From Talinum fruticosum (Eukaryota; Streptophyta; Magnoliopsida; Caryophyllales; Talinaceae): a stretch of DNA of 64,000 nucleotides. Numbering within the stretch: position 1 is the stretch's first letter; each line of letters starts with the position of its first letter. The position numbers were made by a program, and so were the translations under genes. Under the pieces are notes generated by a model that saw nothing but the letters and a program-made list of their open reading frames with translations, made no database searches and was not told the DNA's origin. The stretch covers positions 2,989,501 through 3,053,500 of the forward strand of contig JAITYX010000033.1 in the NCBI GenBank assembly GCA_021018815.1. Direction: 5' to 3'. Shown piece after piece: positions 46,343-57,146 of the stretch.

Positions 46343-46729
46343 GAAAGGCATTCCATACTTAGACAAAAACTTTGTTAGTGATATAAATCTAATTTTGCAA
46401 ACTTGCTTAGAAAATAACTTGAGATTTCATAGCTATCGAGCAAGAGAAGAAATAAATCCGAGAGATAAACAGACAACAATTATTAATGAAATGCATTACT
46501 TCATTAAAGTCAAAGAAAATATTTATAGAGGGTGAGAGAAACTCTCCCTAAACAAGACAACAAATTTTATCTATCTATTCTCCCCCTTGCCTTTCAGCAA
46601 AAAACAAAAAAATGGGAAGAATACAACAAGAAAGTAAATATTTTTGTACTGGACAAAAGAAAAACATGAAATACTGTAAATAAGTAAAAAAACTAAGAAA
46701 CGAAGGAGGGGATGGTCGAGTCGGGGTTA

Positions 46730-48259
46730 AGGAGGAAGGACGAGTGGTGCGCCGCGCTGATAAGATTTTGACGATGTGCTTGAGCGCGGCGGAGGAAGTA
46801 CAAAAATCTCCGGCGTCGGCTCGGTTACGAGTGGTTGTCCCGGAACAAGGTCGTCCGGAGGCTCATCCTCTTGGAACTCAATGACTGGAGGGGTGTGCTC
46901 GGGCGACCTGCTGGCGATTGACCATGGTCGGCGAGGTCTTCGACCCACTCGGGCTAGCTGTCCGAGCTTATCACTTCTAGTTGCGCTTCGAGAGCACTCG
47001 GACCCTCAATTACTGCTCCTTGTCCTTCTTCATCTTGCTCCCCTTGCTCGAAGGAGCTGCCTCGGCCGTAGGCTCCTCTGCTTCTTCTCCTTCTTCTTCT
47101 TCCTCTCCTTTGTCCGAGGAGGACTTGGCGAGGCACGAGGATTCCTCATAAGTGTCCGAGTCACCTTGATCTGAGCTGCCTTGGATCTTCTCTCCTAAAG
47201 GAGCTTGAGAAGCTCCCTTTGCTCCTTAACCGAGCCTTCATCTCAAGGAGCACGTCCTGCTGCTCTCGAATTTGAGATTGGGCTGTTTTTGGTTGATGGT
47301 CCCAAGGACACGGAAGAGATTTTGTCTATGAAAGCGGTGGATAAAATGGAAGAAAGAGCTTTAGAAACACTCGAGGTGGAGGCAGCACCGAGTGGAGCGA
47401 GGAAGAGAAAGAGGCACTTCGAGTCCGAGTCCGAGGCGAAGAGGGTTGCCTCGGCTCCGAGCTGTGGATCCGGACACCAGCTTGGGTTTCCTGGTATCCG
47501 TACCCAGAAGTTCCTTCTCTCCAACTACAACAGCGAGCCTTAGAAACGGCATTCGGATCCGAGGGAAGAGGAACTTTGAGCTGTTTGAATATGAGAGTGA
47601 GAAGAGCACCGAAAGGAAGAGGGGTGTTCTGAGTTTGAGCTGGCACAGAGGCCATTTTCTCAATGATAGCGAGAAAGAGGTCTACTTCATAGCCCTCTAG
47701 GATATCAAAAAGAGCTTTAAGATGCTTGGAGTTGGGGTTCTCCTTACTTGGAATGCTTGTGAGAAGAAGCTTCTCATCGGCAAGAAACACAGAAAGACGA
47801 GCTTCAACTTTAGTTGGGTCACAAAAAGTTTTGCGTGACCCGAGGAACTCTTTGGCTTACTTCTCAAAGAAGTCATCGGTGACCTCATTGAAAGGTATTG
47901 GGTTGCTGTTCAAGAAAAGGGAAGATACTTTGAACAGGACGATGGAGGAGGGAAGTATTGATTCGAACGAGTAACGTTATGAACTCTAGAGGTTAAAATA
48001 CCCTCGGAGCTGGAAAAATGAGTGTAAAACTCGAGAGACGAGTTCGGGATAGATGAATTCACTGAAACAAAGAAAGTTGTAGACCCCGGTCGATTGTACA
48101 TGAGGCAACCACGAAAATTTTATGGTTGGGAAGAATTTATCATGCAGCGCAAGGTGCTAGGTGACAAGAGGTTTTGAATTTGAGGGGTCTTCCTAGCTTT
48201 TGTGCGGGGTTTCTTAGTGGCGAGCCAAGAAAATCGGGGTGAGAACCTCTTTTCGGCAT
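46730..48259 (-). pseudogene. Sirevirus-type ORF3 (env-like) of element E
   Basis: ATG at 48259 (shared PKRGS start, quickly frameshifted). The best segment is 47326-47790: NPNSKHLKALFDILEGYEVD, LFLAIIEKMASVPAQTQ, then PFGALLTLIFKQLKVPLPSD, a block that recurs in all copies. A Ser/Pro/Arg-rich region, heptad-like segment (47200-47290) and acidic or basic low-complexity stretch (47090-47120, depending on frame) follow, then a Pro/Glu-rich C-terminus near 46850-46950. The basic run of A and C appears here only in a shifted frame. Function is unknown; the env-like label is by position. Confidence 0.7.
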
Positions 48260-48375
48260 TTTGATGGAGAAAAGAGAGAGTAGATGAGCTTTAGAGAGAT
48301 GAGGAGAAAAGAGATCGAAGAGAGTGAAAAAGAAAAATAAAAGAGCGAGAAGAAGAAAGAGTTTGAGAGCAACAA

Positions 48376-48640
48376 AGCTTACTTAAGATGTTCTTCAAGA
48401 AGCTTGAGATCATCGGGTGCCGCTTTAATCACAGAGAGCTTGTTCATGAAGATTTGATTTCGAGAGAGAGAATAATCAAAGAGTAAAGTAACAAAATGAA
48501 GGAGAATAGGCGCAATTTATAAGAAAATAATCGTCTTTTAGTATCCGTTCGACTCGGCTCTTTCGGCGGTCACCGCAGACCGGTGTGACTGTTCTCTTCT
48601 TCAATGGTTAGAATTCCAGCGAGTTGTCTCCCAACGGCTA
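48376..48640 (-). promoter_or_regulatory. Candidate internal promoter and leader of ORF3, element E
   Basis: The minus strand reads TTATAAATTG at 48513-48522, 254 bp upstream of the ORF3 ATG. CCCAACGGCTA at 48630-48640 matches YCYAACGGYYA exactly; the second motif near 48603 is mutated (CAATGG). A GTAAGC lies near 48380. Confidence 0.5.
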
Positions 48641-48872
48641 GTTGTTTGGTCACGGAGCGCGAGAGAGAGAGAAAAAGAAAGATTTTGAAAATAAATTCGA
48701 AATTCTCCACTTGTCTAGAGATGATTTCGAAGTTTGATGTCCATTTTTCTCAAAGTTTGAGTCGACTCAGCTAAGTTTCCGAGTGACTCGAAACTAGAAA
48801 TAAGTAATAACTCTCGGCTAAGCACATATCACATAATCATGCAATGAGATTTTTCACATAGAAAACACATAA

Positions 48873-50339
48873 TTATGCATTTAACATATGAAGCTCATTC
48901 CTAATGAAGCAAAACTGATCCTCACTAAGTGACATAGTAAAGATATCAGCTAATTGAAGATTGGTAGGAATGAATTCGAGTTCAATATCACCTTTCTCAG
49001 AATGGTCTCTTAAGAAATGATACCGACCTCAATGTGTTTCGTCTTTGAGTGCTTGAACTGGATTTTTGGTGGTGCTGATTGCACACCGATTATCACACTT
49101 AATTGGAACTGATTTGAAAGGAAGTCCAAGATCTCTCAAGTGTTGCTTTATCCATAAAATCCGAGCACGGCATGCTCCAGTTGCAATATACTCGGCCTCG
49201 GCGGTTGATAGAGCTACTGAGTTTTGCTTCTTTGAGTGCCAAGATATTAAGGATTAACCCGAAATTGGCAAGTTCCTGAGGTGCTCTTTCTATCAACCTT
49301 GTACCCAGCGTAATCGGCATCCGAGTATCCGAGTGAGAGTCATTTCGAGTCTCCGGACTACCATAGACCTAAATTCCGATTCCCTACAAGATATCTGAAT
49401 ATTCTCTTCACCGCAGTGAGATGTGAATCTTTTGGATTAGCTTGGAATATTGCGCATAGACGGACACTAAACATTATATCTAGCCTACTTGGAAGTAAGA
49501 TATAGCAAAGATCCAATCATTCCTCGATAGAGCTTCGATCTATTGCTTTACCTTTTTCAGTCCGAGTCCAGTTTTATACTACTTGCTCATAGGTGTTCTT
49601 TGCATGCTTCGCATCTTGAAGTTTATACTTTTCAGCAGCTCCTTGGTGTACTTTGATTGATGGACATAGATTCCATCTTTGTGTTGCTTGATTTGTAGAC
49701 CAAGGAAGAAATTGAGTCCTCCCATCATACTCATTTGAAGTTCCTGTCTAATTAACTCGGAAAAATCTCGACACTAAATTTCATTAGTAGCTCCAAAAAT
49801 TATGTCATCAACATATATCCGAGCGGTAAGGAAGTCTTTCCCCTTGGTTTTTATAAAGAGAGTGTTGTCAATCTGACCTGTTCTAAAATCATTTTGAACC
49901 AAGAAATTGCTCGAGTCTTTCATACTAAGCTATGAGAGCTTGTTTAAGACCATAAAGAGCTTTTTGCAGTTTGAAAACATGATTTGGAAAATCCGAGTTT
50001 TCAAATACAGGGGCTGCTCAACATAGACTTCCTCTTCGATAAAACCAATAAGAAATCCGCACTTAACATCCATTTTATATAACTTGATATTCATGCTAGA
50101 TGCAAATGCCAACATGGTTCTAATGGCTTCAACTCGGCTACGGGTGCAAAGGTTTCCCGCAATCAATCCCTTCTTCCTGATTGTAACCTTGAGCCACAAG
50201 TCTAGCCTTGTTTCGACTACCAACCCACCTTCATCCAGTTTGTTCTTGAAAACCCATTTGGTACCTATGACTGGGTGGTCAGAAAATCGTTTGGTCGAGT
50301 CCGGACTTGGTTTCTTTCGAATTGATTCAGTTCCTCTTG
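48873..50339 (-). pseudogene. pol: Copia RT and RNase H, element E
   Basis: RT blocks TKWVFKNKLDEGGLVVETRL near 50240, MLAFASSMNIKLYKMDVKC near 50100, FIEEEVYVEQPLY near 50030, the YVDD region near 49810 and the YTKEL-type block near 49650. RNase H motifs lie at 49180-49240. The likely stop is TAA at 48873-48875. Frameshifts throughout. Confidence 0.88.
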
Positions 50340-51789
50340 CATGGCCTCTACCCATTCAGGTTCATTTAGGGCCTCTAGTGCATTTTTAAGTTTAGTTAAT
50401 GAAATGAATGCAGTGAATGCACATAGATTCTGAAGAGAGGAACGAGTTCTTACCCCACTGTTGATATCGGATAATTTGTTTTCTAATGGATGACTAAAAG
50501 CATACTTGAATGCTTTACCTGTTCTCTAGTTCACTAGATCTGTAGACTGAATTGGTTGATCTTCATAAGTTTGTTACGAGTGAGCCTGTTCATCAGTTTG
50601 TCCTTCAACGATTCCGAGCGGGTTCTTGAGTTGTCTCATTGTGAATCACTTCATTCTAACTTGGTTGGGTTTGATTCCTGATAGGCTCAGTTTCATCAAG
50701 GTCATCATTTCTGCTGAGTTTCAGGTTTGAGAATGACGATTCACTTGGCTTTTCCTATTCAATCTCATCAAACACAACGTGGATGCTTTCTTCCACTTTG
50801 TTAGTTCTCTTATGAAAATGCGATAAGCCTTATTATAAGGTGAATAACCTAGAAAAATACCTTCATCCGACCGAGCATCAAACTTGGTCGAGTGATCCTT
50901 ACCATTGTTGTGAACAAAATACTTACATCCAAAGGGTTTGAAGTATGAGATATTGGGTTTCTTCCCTTTGTAGAGCTCGTATGGTGTTTTCTTCAGGATA
51001 AGTCCGATGAGGCATCTATTCAAAGTGTAGTTGGTTGTGTTCTACTGCCTCGGCCCAGAAATAGTAGGGTAGATTATGTTCAATCATCATTATCCTAGCT
51101 ATTTCTTCAAGAGTTCTGTTCTTTCTCTCCACTACTCCATTTTGTTAAGGAGTTCTTGGTGCTTGAGAAGTTGTGGGAGATGTCATTCTTGTCACAAAAC
51201 TCTGCAAATTCCGAGTAGTCGAACTCCCTTTCATGGTCGGTTCGAATTCTCTGGATCCGAGTGTGAGACTCAACTTGGATTTTCCTGTAGAGCTTGTTGA
51301 ACTCTTTGAATACTTCATTTTTGTGCTTAAGAAAACACACCCAGGTAAATCGTGAGTAATCATCAACAATAACAAGTACATATGATTTACCTCCAAGACT
51401 CTTAACAGGGATTTCACCACATAAGTCCATATGTAGCATTTCAAGCACCTTGGATGGTGAAACTGTCTTCAAAGATTTGAAAGATGATCTGACTTGTTTC
51501 GCTTTTGTGCATGCTTCACAAATTTTATCTTTCTTAAAAACACAATTAGACAATCCTCGACTAAACCATTAGATGCCGGTTTCTTAATATATGCATGCTA
51601 ACATGACCTAATCTACGATGCCATGTCCATGAGTCATAAAGAAGTGATGCTTTTAAATAAGATAAATTCGACTCGGGTCGAAAGAGGAATAATATAAGTG
51701 TTACCTTATCTCTTACCCGAGAGCTTGATCTCCTTGGTAGCATCATCGAAATATAACGGTTGGTGCGAGTGAATCTTACCTCTTGACCT
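50340..51789 (-). pseudogene. pol: Copia integrase, element E
   Basis: A long open frame at 51107-51553 holds CVFKKDKICEACTKAKQV, EMLHMDLCGEIPVKSLGGKS, YVLVIVDDYSRFTWVCFLKH and RTDHEREFDYSEFAEFCDKN. The catalytic Asp residues of the core are thus visible, but the TPQQNGVVERKNRT block that follows is frameshifted. The C-terminal blocks KKPNISYFKPFGCKYFVHNN and DEGIFLGYSPYNKAYRIF lie near 50850-50960. Confidence 0.9.
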
Positions 51790-53154
51790 TTATCACACAG
51801 TTGAGAGATGCTAAGCGAGGTTGTATTTTAACCCTTTAACAAGGTATACTAGGCTGACCAGATTGCCTCCTTTTCCAATCTTACCTATCCCAATTATCTT
51901 GCCTTTGCTGTCATCTCCAAATATGACTTTTCCTCGTTTGTACTCTTCTAACTCTAAAAGAGTCCTGAATCTCCGACATGTGGCGTGAGCATCCATTATC
52001 TAGGTACCAGTGCCCTTTTGATCCTTTCTGAGTGACCTCTTAAGGATTTGCTTCCTCATTGTCCGATTGATCCGTGTTTGACTCGCTTCCACTTCGAGTT
52101 GGAAAGTGCCATCGGACACTTTGAGTCATCCGAGTCCTCATCATCTTCCGATGAGTCCTCATCACTCCATGTGGCCATCATAGCCTTTCTTTCTATCCCT
52201 TTTTCTCCTTGGATAGTCCTTGACTATGTGTTCCTTGCTGCCACATTCAAAAAAGCCAAAGTTCTTAGTCAAATATAACTTTGAAGGGGAGAGTGTTTAC
52301 CTTTTCTATCCTTCTTGTCTTTCTTATAGAACTCTTCTCTTGGCTTCTTATCCCATCTCTTGTGCTTCATCATTCTCTTAAAGCCTCTAGCGATAAGTGC
52401 CATGGGATCCTCTTCTAAGTCGGAGGAACTCAGATTTGCTTCTTTGGTTTCGAGGCATTCAACGCAATGTTCTTTTTGGTGCTAACCTCTGCATCCTCTT
52501 CTTCCAGGTGAATCTCATGGGTGAGAAGCTTCCCAATGAGTTCGTCCGGCTTTAGTAGAGACAAATTCCGAGCGTCTTCGATAGCTGTCACCTTGCGACC
52601 CCATATTCTCATGGGTAGGCTTCGAGTATCTTTACTGCACATTTCCTTATGGGAAATATTTTTACCCAGAGATTAGAGATTATTGGTAATCTCGGTAAAG
52701 CGAATGAACATCCGAGTGATGTTTTCTTATTGCTCCATCTTGAACAGCTCATACTTGTGATGATATTGACTTATCTTCGCTTGCCTGACTTGGCTAGTGC
52801 CTTCATAAGTGTTGACAAGTGTGTCCCACACTTCTTTGGCTGTGTCACGGGCGACACTCGGTTGTATTCTTCGAGCTGATGGCGCACATTAGAATGTTCA
52901 TTGCATTGAAGTTCTTTCGAACTTCTCTGCTTCCTCGGTGGTGTACTTTGCCTTGATCTTGGGCACGAGGATTGTTTCTACTTGTCTTCAAGGGAAGGTA
53001 GTTTCCTTCTTGTATGATGTTCCGGACATCTTCATCGTGATCTAATAGGAAACATTCCATGAGCTTCTTCCGAGTGTATGAAGTTAGATCCTTTGAATTT
53101 TGGTGGTCTGCTGGAAGATCTTCCTTCATCGAACTCTCCGTTGTTCCGAGCCAT
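51790..53154 (-). pseudogene. gag: Copia gag and protease, element E, with internal deletion
   Basis: ATG at 53154, then gag core blocks (52430-52640: AIEDARNLSLLKPDELIGKL) and the zinc-knuckle region near 52230. Near 52038 the sequence jumps from the protease-proximal region straight to the region just after the zinc knuckle. Relative to element C about 700 bp (roughly 22690-23395) are missing, which removes the coiled coil and basic linker. The protease segment (51811-51996) keeps a DAHATC...GKVIFGDDSKGKI-type block. Confidence 0.85.
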
Positions 53155-53200
53155 TTGATCTTTAAACCTTTGGATCGTTAGATCCTTTTTGAAAGGCTAG

Positions 53201-53211
53201 GCTCGATACCA
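53201..53211 (-). promoter_or_regulatory. Primer-binding site of element E
   Basis: The minus strand reads TGGTATCGAGC, two bases inside the 5' LTR. Confidence 0.8.
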
Positions 53212-53213
53212 AT

Positions 53214-54817
53214 TGAAGGTTTGCTCTTGGAGAGGCCCTAGAGAGGGGTGAATAGGGTGATGATGAAATTTGCTTAAAATTTAAAATAGATATGACTATG
53301 AGGTGAGTGGGAGTCAAGGATGAACTCGAAAAGTACTCGACTCGGAGTTCGAGTAAAGAATGAAGAAATAGATTAAACGGAACATTAAAACTCGTCTTAG
53401 TCTAGAATACACTTAGAAAAGTGATAACTCGGAAAGTACGTAGAAACTTTCCTGGGGCGAGAAAACCACGGAACGTGCTAATCTAAGCACGAAGTCAAAT
53501 CCACTATTTTGAGTCCATAAAATACGGTAGGTCGACTCAACCCGAGTTGCTCCCTTAGACAACTCCTTACAAGTTTTTCCTAGACTTAGAAACTCCCTTA
53601 TTTGATCTAGTACTTCCTAACTGAGATAACTCTTACAAGTTAGGGACAGGTGAGCTGAGTTAACCCTTACGGCTCGAGTCAAGGGACCTTACTTAGAAAG
53701 TAAGAAAGAGAGTGTTTGTAATCGAGTACAAGACCTTACAACTCGAGAGAAATATTAAATACGGAATTCGAGTTGTAAGTAGAACATTGAGAATGAATAC
53801 AATGACTTTTGCTCAAGTATGTGTATTAACAATTGGTTCAGCAATCTTCATGTCTTCAAAGTTGGCTTCTATTTATAGATGACCAAGCGAGCTTAGCCGT
53901 TGTGTCCATCTTCTTACTGGAAGTCCTTTGTGACCGTTGTAATGGATTTTCCGAGTCACTCGGAAAATATCCATTGTGATATGAACATTGGGCAACGGCT
54001 CTTGACTCCTTTAGAAGTCCCAAAACCACTAGTGGTGTCTTGAAAAGTAAGGTGGAAACCACCGTTAAGCTTAGTGTTACTGATTTCCAGTTTTGGAAAC
54101 GAGATAACCACGACACAATGTCCGGGGCTAGGTCAAAGGTGGAAAAGTCTTGTCTGTTAGTGATTTGACGATTTGAAGGCGGTTACTTTTGCAATTCAAA
54201 AATAGGATAGCCTCGATTGAATAACCTACAAAAGTTAATCAATTTGGTTCTTAAAGTATAAAATACTTTGGTCCAAGATTAGACACGAGATAATGATATA
54301 ATTAAGATAATTAAGTGACTAATTATCCGAGTCGGAAAAGGAATGAAATTTTTGAGTCTAATATCCATGATACTCAAATTCCATCTTAGTCGAGTCTAGA
54401 AGATAATCAAGTCATAAGGAGAATATCGAGTAAACAAACTTGATCTAGACTAAACAAAGTTCAAACAAAATATGCTTGACTTAGAATAGTAAATTAACAA
54501 TGTAATTCATGGAACACGAAGTCGGACTTGAGTTTATGTGCGTGAAAGAAAGTATTTGAACATGTGATATACCTGAGTGTTGAGTGACTCGAGTTGAGTG
54601 TGAAGTGGCATGTAGAAGTATGCTTTACGAGTCGATCGGAATCAAGCGTAAACATATACGGTAGTTTCTATAACACCGAGGGAAAATGCTATATCACTCG
54701 GAAAAGTTTCTAAGGCACATGGAATGACTTGAAATCAAAACCCTATAAGAGATGAAGTCTTATACCTGATTCCTTGATGGAACTCGGAAAAGTGTATGTA
54801 TAAAGTCCGAGTCTTCA
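53214..54817 (-). repeat. 5' LTR of element E
   Basis: 1,604 bp from TGAAGGTTTGCTC to CCGAGTCTTCA. It contains the unoccupied CACTA target (gagtcaagg at 53311-53319). Confidence 0.93.
53869..54066 (-). promoter_or_regulatory. LTR promoter: TATA box with upstream AACGG cluster (element E 5' LTR)
   Basis: CTATAAATAG on the minus strand (53869-53878). Within the next 190 bp upstream are four AACGG cores (near 53898, 53934, 53994 on the plus strand, and 54061). Two read CACAACGGCTA and TACAACGGTCA on the minus strand, one mismatch each from YCYAACGGYYA. The arrangement recurs in the other LTRs. Confidence 0.6.
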
Positions 54818-54822
54818 ACTTT
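54818..54822. repeat. Target-site duplication of element E, right copy
   Basis: acttt, identical to 36932-36936. Confidence 0.88.
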
Positions 54823-55666
54823 GAAGGGGAAGAATATTTAACTTTTCTATCCTTCTTATCCTTCTCGTACAACTCTTCCTTTGGCTACTTTTCCCACTTC
54901 TTATGCTTCATCATTCTTTTGAAGCCTCGGGCAATGAGTGCCATTGGATCCTCTCTACTTTACGAGGCCTTCAGCATAATGTTCCTTTTGGTGCTGACTT
55001 CGGCATCCTCTTCTTCCAGGTGAATCTCATGGGTAAGCGGCTTCCTAATTAGTTCATCTAGCTTTAGTTGAGAGAGGTTACGAACTTCCTCGATGGCTAT
55101 CACCTTGGGACCCCAACTCTTCTTTGGTAGACTTCTCTTAATTTTTCTACACATTTCTTCGTGAGAAATGTTTCTACCTAGAGATTTGAGATTGTTTGTA
55201 ATCTCGGTGAAGCGAATAAACATCCGTGTGATGTTTTCTTCTAGCTCCATCTTGACTAGCTCATATTTGTGAAGATACTAGCTTATCTTCGCCTGTTTCA
55301 CTTGGCTTGTACCTTTGTATGTATTGATAAGAGTGTCCCACACATCTTTGGTTGTGTCGCAGCTGACACTATGTTGTACTCTTCCGAGCTAATAGCACAC
55401 ATCGAATGATCATTGCTTGAAAGTTCTTTTCTAAACTTGTCCGATTTTTCATTGGTGTACTCGAATTTTTCTTTAGGCACGAGATCTTGTTCCTACCATC
55501 TTCATTAAGATGTAGTTATCTTCTTGCATGATGTTACGGACCTCTTGATCGTTGTCCAACGAAAGCACTCCATCGGTTTGTTCTAGTGCACAAAGTTTGA
55601 TCCTTTAAACTTTGGTAGTCCGGTGGAAGACCTTCCTTCATCGGACTCTCCAATGTTCTAAGCCAT
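54823..55666 (-). pseudogene. gag: Copia gag N-terminal part, element D
   Basis: ATG at 55666 in the family gag start context. Gag core blocks include LEENITRMFIRFTEITNNLKSLG near 55200 and GPKVIAIEEVRNLSQLKLDE near 55090. It is cut by element E at 54818; the remainder is 36931 downward. Frameshifts around 55300-55480. Confidence 0.85.
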
Positions 55667-55712
55667 CCGATCTTTAGACCTTTGGATTGTTAGATCCTTC
55701 TTGAAAGGCTAG

Positions 55713-55724
55713 GCTTTAATACCA
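55713..55724 (-). promoter_or_regulatory. Primer-binding site of element D (decayed)
   Basis: The minus strand reads TGGTATTAAAGC, two bases inside the LTR. It is the most diverged site in the window, in line with D being old. Confidence 0.65.
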
Positions 55725-55726
55725 AT

Positions 55727-57110
55727 TGAAGATTTGCTCTTTGAGAGTCTATGTCACCCCTGGAGGGGCGAATAGGGCGATGAGGAAATTTGAGGGAACT
55801 TAGTAACCTTTTGCTCGGAAGAAAATAAACGGCTAAGTGTAAGTCTAGATAGGACTCGAAATGAAAACACTCGGGAGTACATGGAAACCCTCCTAGAGCG
55901 AGAAAACCACGAGACACTAAGTCAAATCCACTATTTCGAATCCTCAAAATACAAAGGACTGACTCTACCGAATTGCTCCCTTAGATAATTCCTTACAAGG
56001 TTTTCCTAGACTCGAAATTCTCTTATTTGATCTAGTACTTCCTAACTGAGATTCCCTTTACGGTTAGGGACAAGCGAGCCGAGTTAACCCTTATAACTCA
56101 GTCAAGGGACCTTACTCAGAAAGTTAGAGAAGTATGTAACTTATTACAAGACTTTACAACTCGGAAAATATTAATTACAAGTCTGGGAGTTGTAAGGAGA
56201 AGATTGAATATGAAAACAATGATTTTTTATCAAGTAATGTTCAGCGAAATAAATCCAGCGAGTCTTCAAGTCTTATAAAGTGGCTTCTATTTATAGATAA
56301 CCAAGCGAGTGACCGTTGAGTCTTGATTCGAATAGAAGTCCTTACTAACCATTAGAACGGCTCTTCCGAGTCACTCGAAAAAGATCCGTTGGGATGTGAG
56401 CGTTGTGCTTTGGTTCTTGGCTCCTAAAGGTACTCCAGTCAACCGGTGATGTCTAAAAAGCATGGTGGAAACAACCGTGAGCCTAGCATTGGAACTTTTC
56501 AGTTTTGGAAATAGACAATCCTTACACGATGATCCGAGCCCTGTTGAGAAGTAGATAAAGCTTGTCTGCTGGTGATTGACGACTAGAAGCCGTCTACTTT
56601 TGTATTTCAAAATGAGATAACCTCGTTTGACTAACCTACAAAAGTAAACCACTTTGGTTCTCAAAGTATAAAATACTTTGGTCCAAAATCAAGCACGAGA
56701 TAATAATTAAATTAGGATAATTAACTGCATAATTATCTTAGGACTAGAAAAGTGGAATTTTACGAGTCTAATATTCAATATACTCAAATTCCATTAGAGG
56801 CAATCCTAAGGATGATTAAGTTAGAAAGAATGGAATCATCGAGTATAGCAACTTAAATGGACAAATAATTCTCAAATAAACAAACTTTACTTAGAAAAAG
56901 GAATTAACATTGTGAACATGCGATAGATCTCGGTGATGTAGAAGATATACAATAATGTGATTTATGAGTCGATCGGAAACCTATGAAAACTTATATGAGA
57001 GTTTCTATAACACTCAAAATGTCTTGAAATCAAAACTTAGAGGAGATAAGATTTATGCCCGAATCTTCATGTGATACTCAGAATGACTTCGAGTTAGAAT
57101 CGATTCTTCA
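55727..57110 (-). repeat. 5' LTR of element D
   Basis: 1,384 bp from TGAAGATTTGCTC to GATTCTTCA, shorter than the others (1,514-1,608 bp) because of internal deletions. TATA box at 56287-56296. Confidence 0.85.
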
Positions 57111-57146
57111 ACTCGAAGTTCGGATAGGTGTACTCAAACTTGAGGA
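57111..57146. repeat. Single gypsy 3' UTR repeat unit next to element D
   Basis: gaagttcggataggtgtact resembles the repeat unit at about 58965-58995 of the gypsy 3' UTR. It is joined directly to LTR sequence at 57147, so a rearrangement lies here. Confidence 0.6.

Larger units (their letters stand above)
36937..54817 (-). mobile_element. Element E: complete Sirevirus-type copia retrotransposon carrying a CACTA insertion
   Basis: 17,881 bp including a CACTA transposon; 10,099 bp without it. The LTR pair shares a private tagatatgactatgaggtg stretch. The order is canonical. The gag coiled-coil part is deleted. It lies in gag of element D with a perfect 5-bp TSD. Confidence 0.92.
34158..57110 (-). 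mobile_element. Element D: deleted Sirevirus-type copia element, split by E
   Basis: D consists of a 3' LTR fragment, integrase, protease and gag on the left (34158-36936) and the gag N-terminus, primer-binding site and 5' LTR on the right (54818-57110). RT, RNase H, ORF3, polypurine tract and most of the 3' LTR are gone. Element E sits in gag with a perfect 5-bp TSD. Confidence 0.82.

Noticed and set aside
46776..47174. 132-codon plus-strand ORF
   Set aside because: Antisense shadow of the low-complexity C-terminal half of ORF3 in element E.
2160..55800. Recurring caccctagag-gggtgaatagggtg blocks as a possible satellite or CRISPR-like array
   Set aside because: They occur once per LTR at irregular multi-kilobase spacing, near the LTR terminus, so they are simply the LTR ends.
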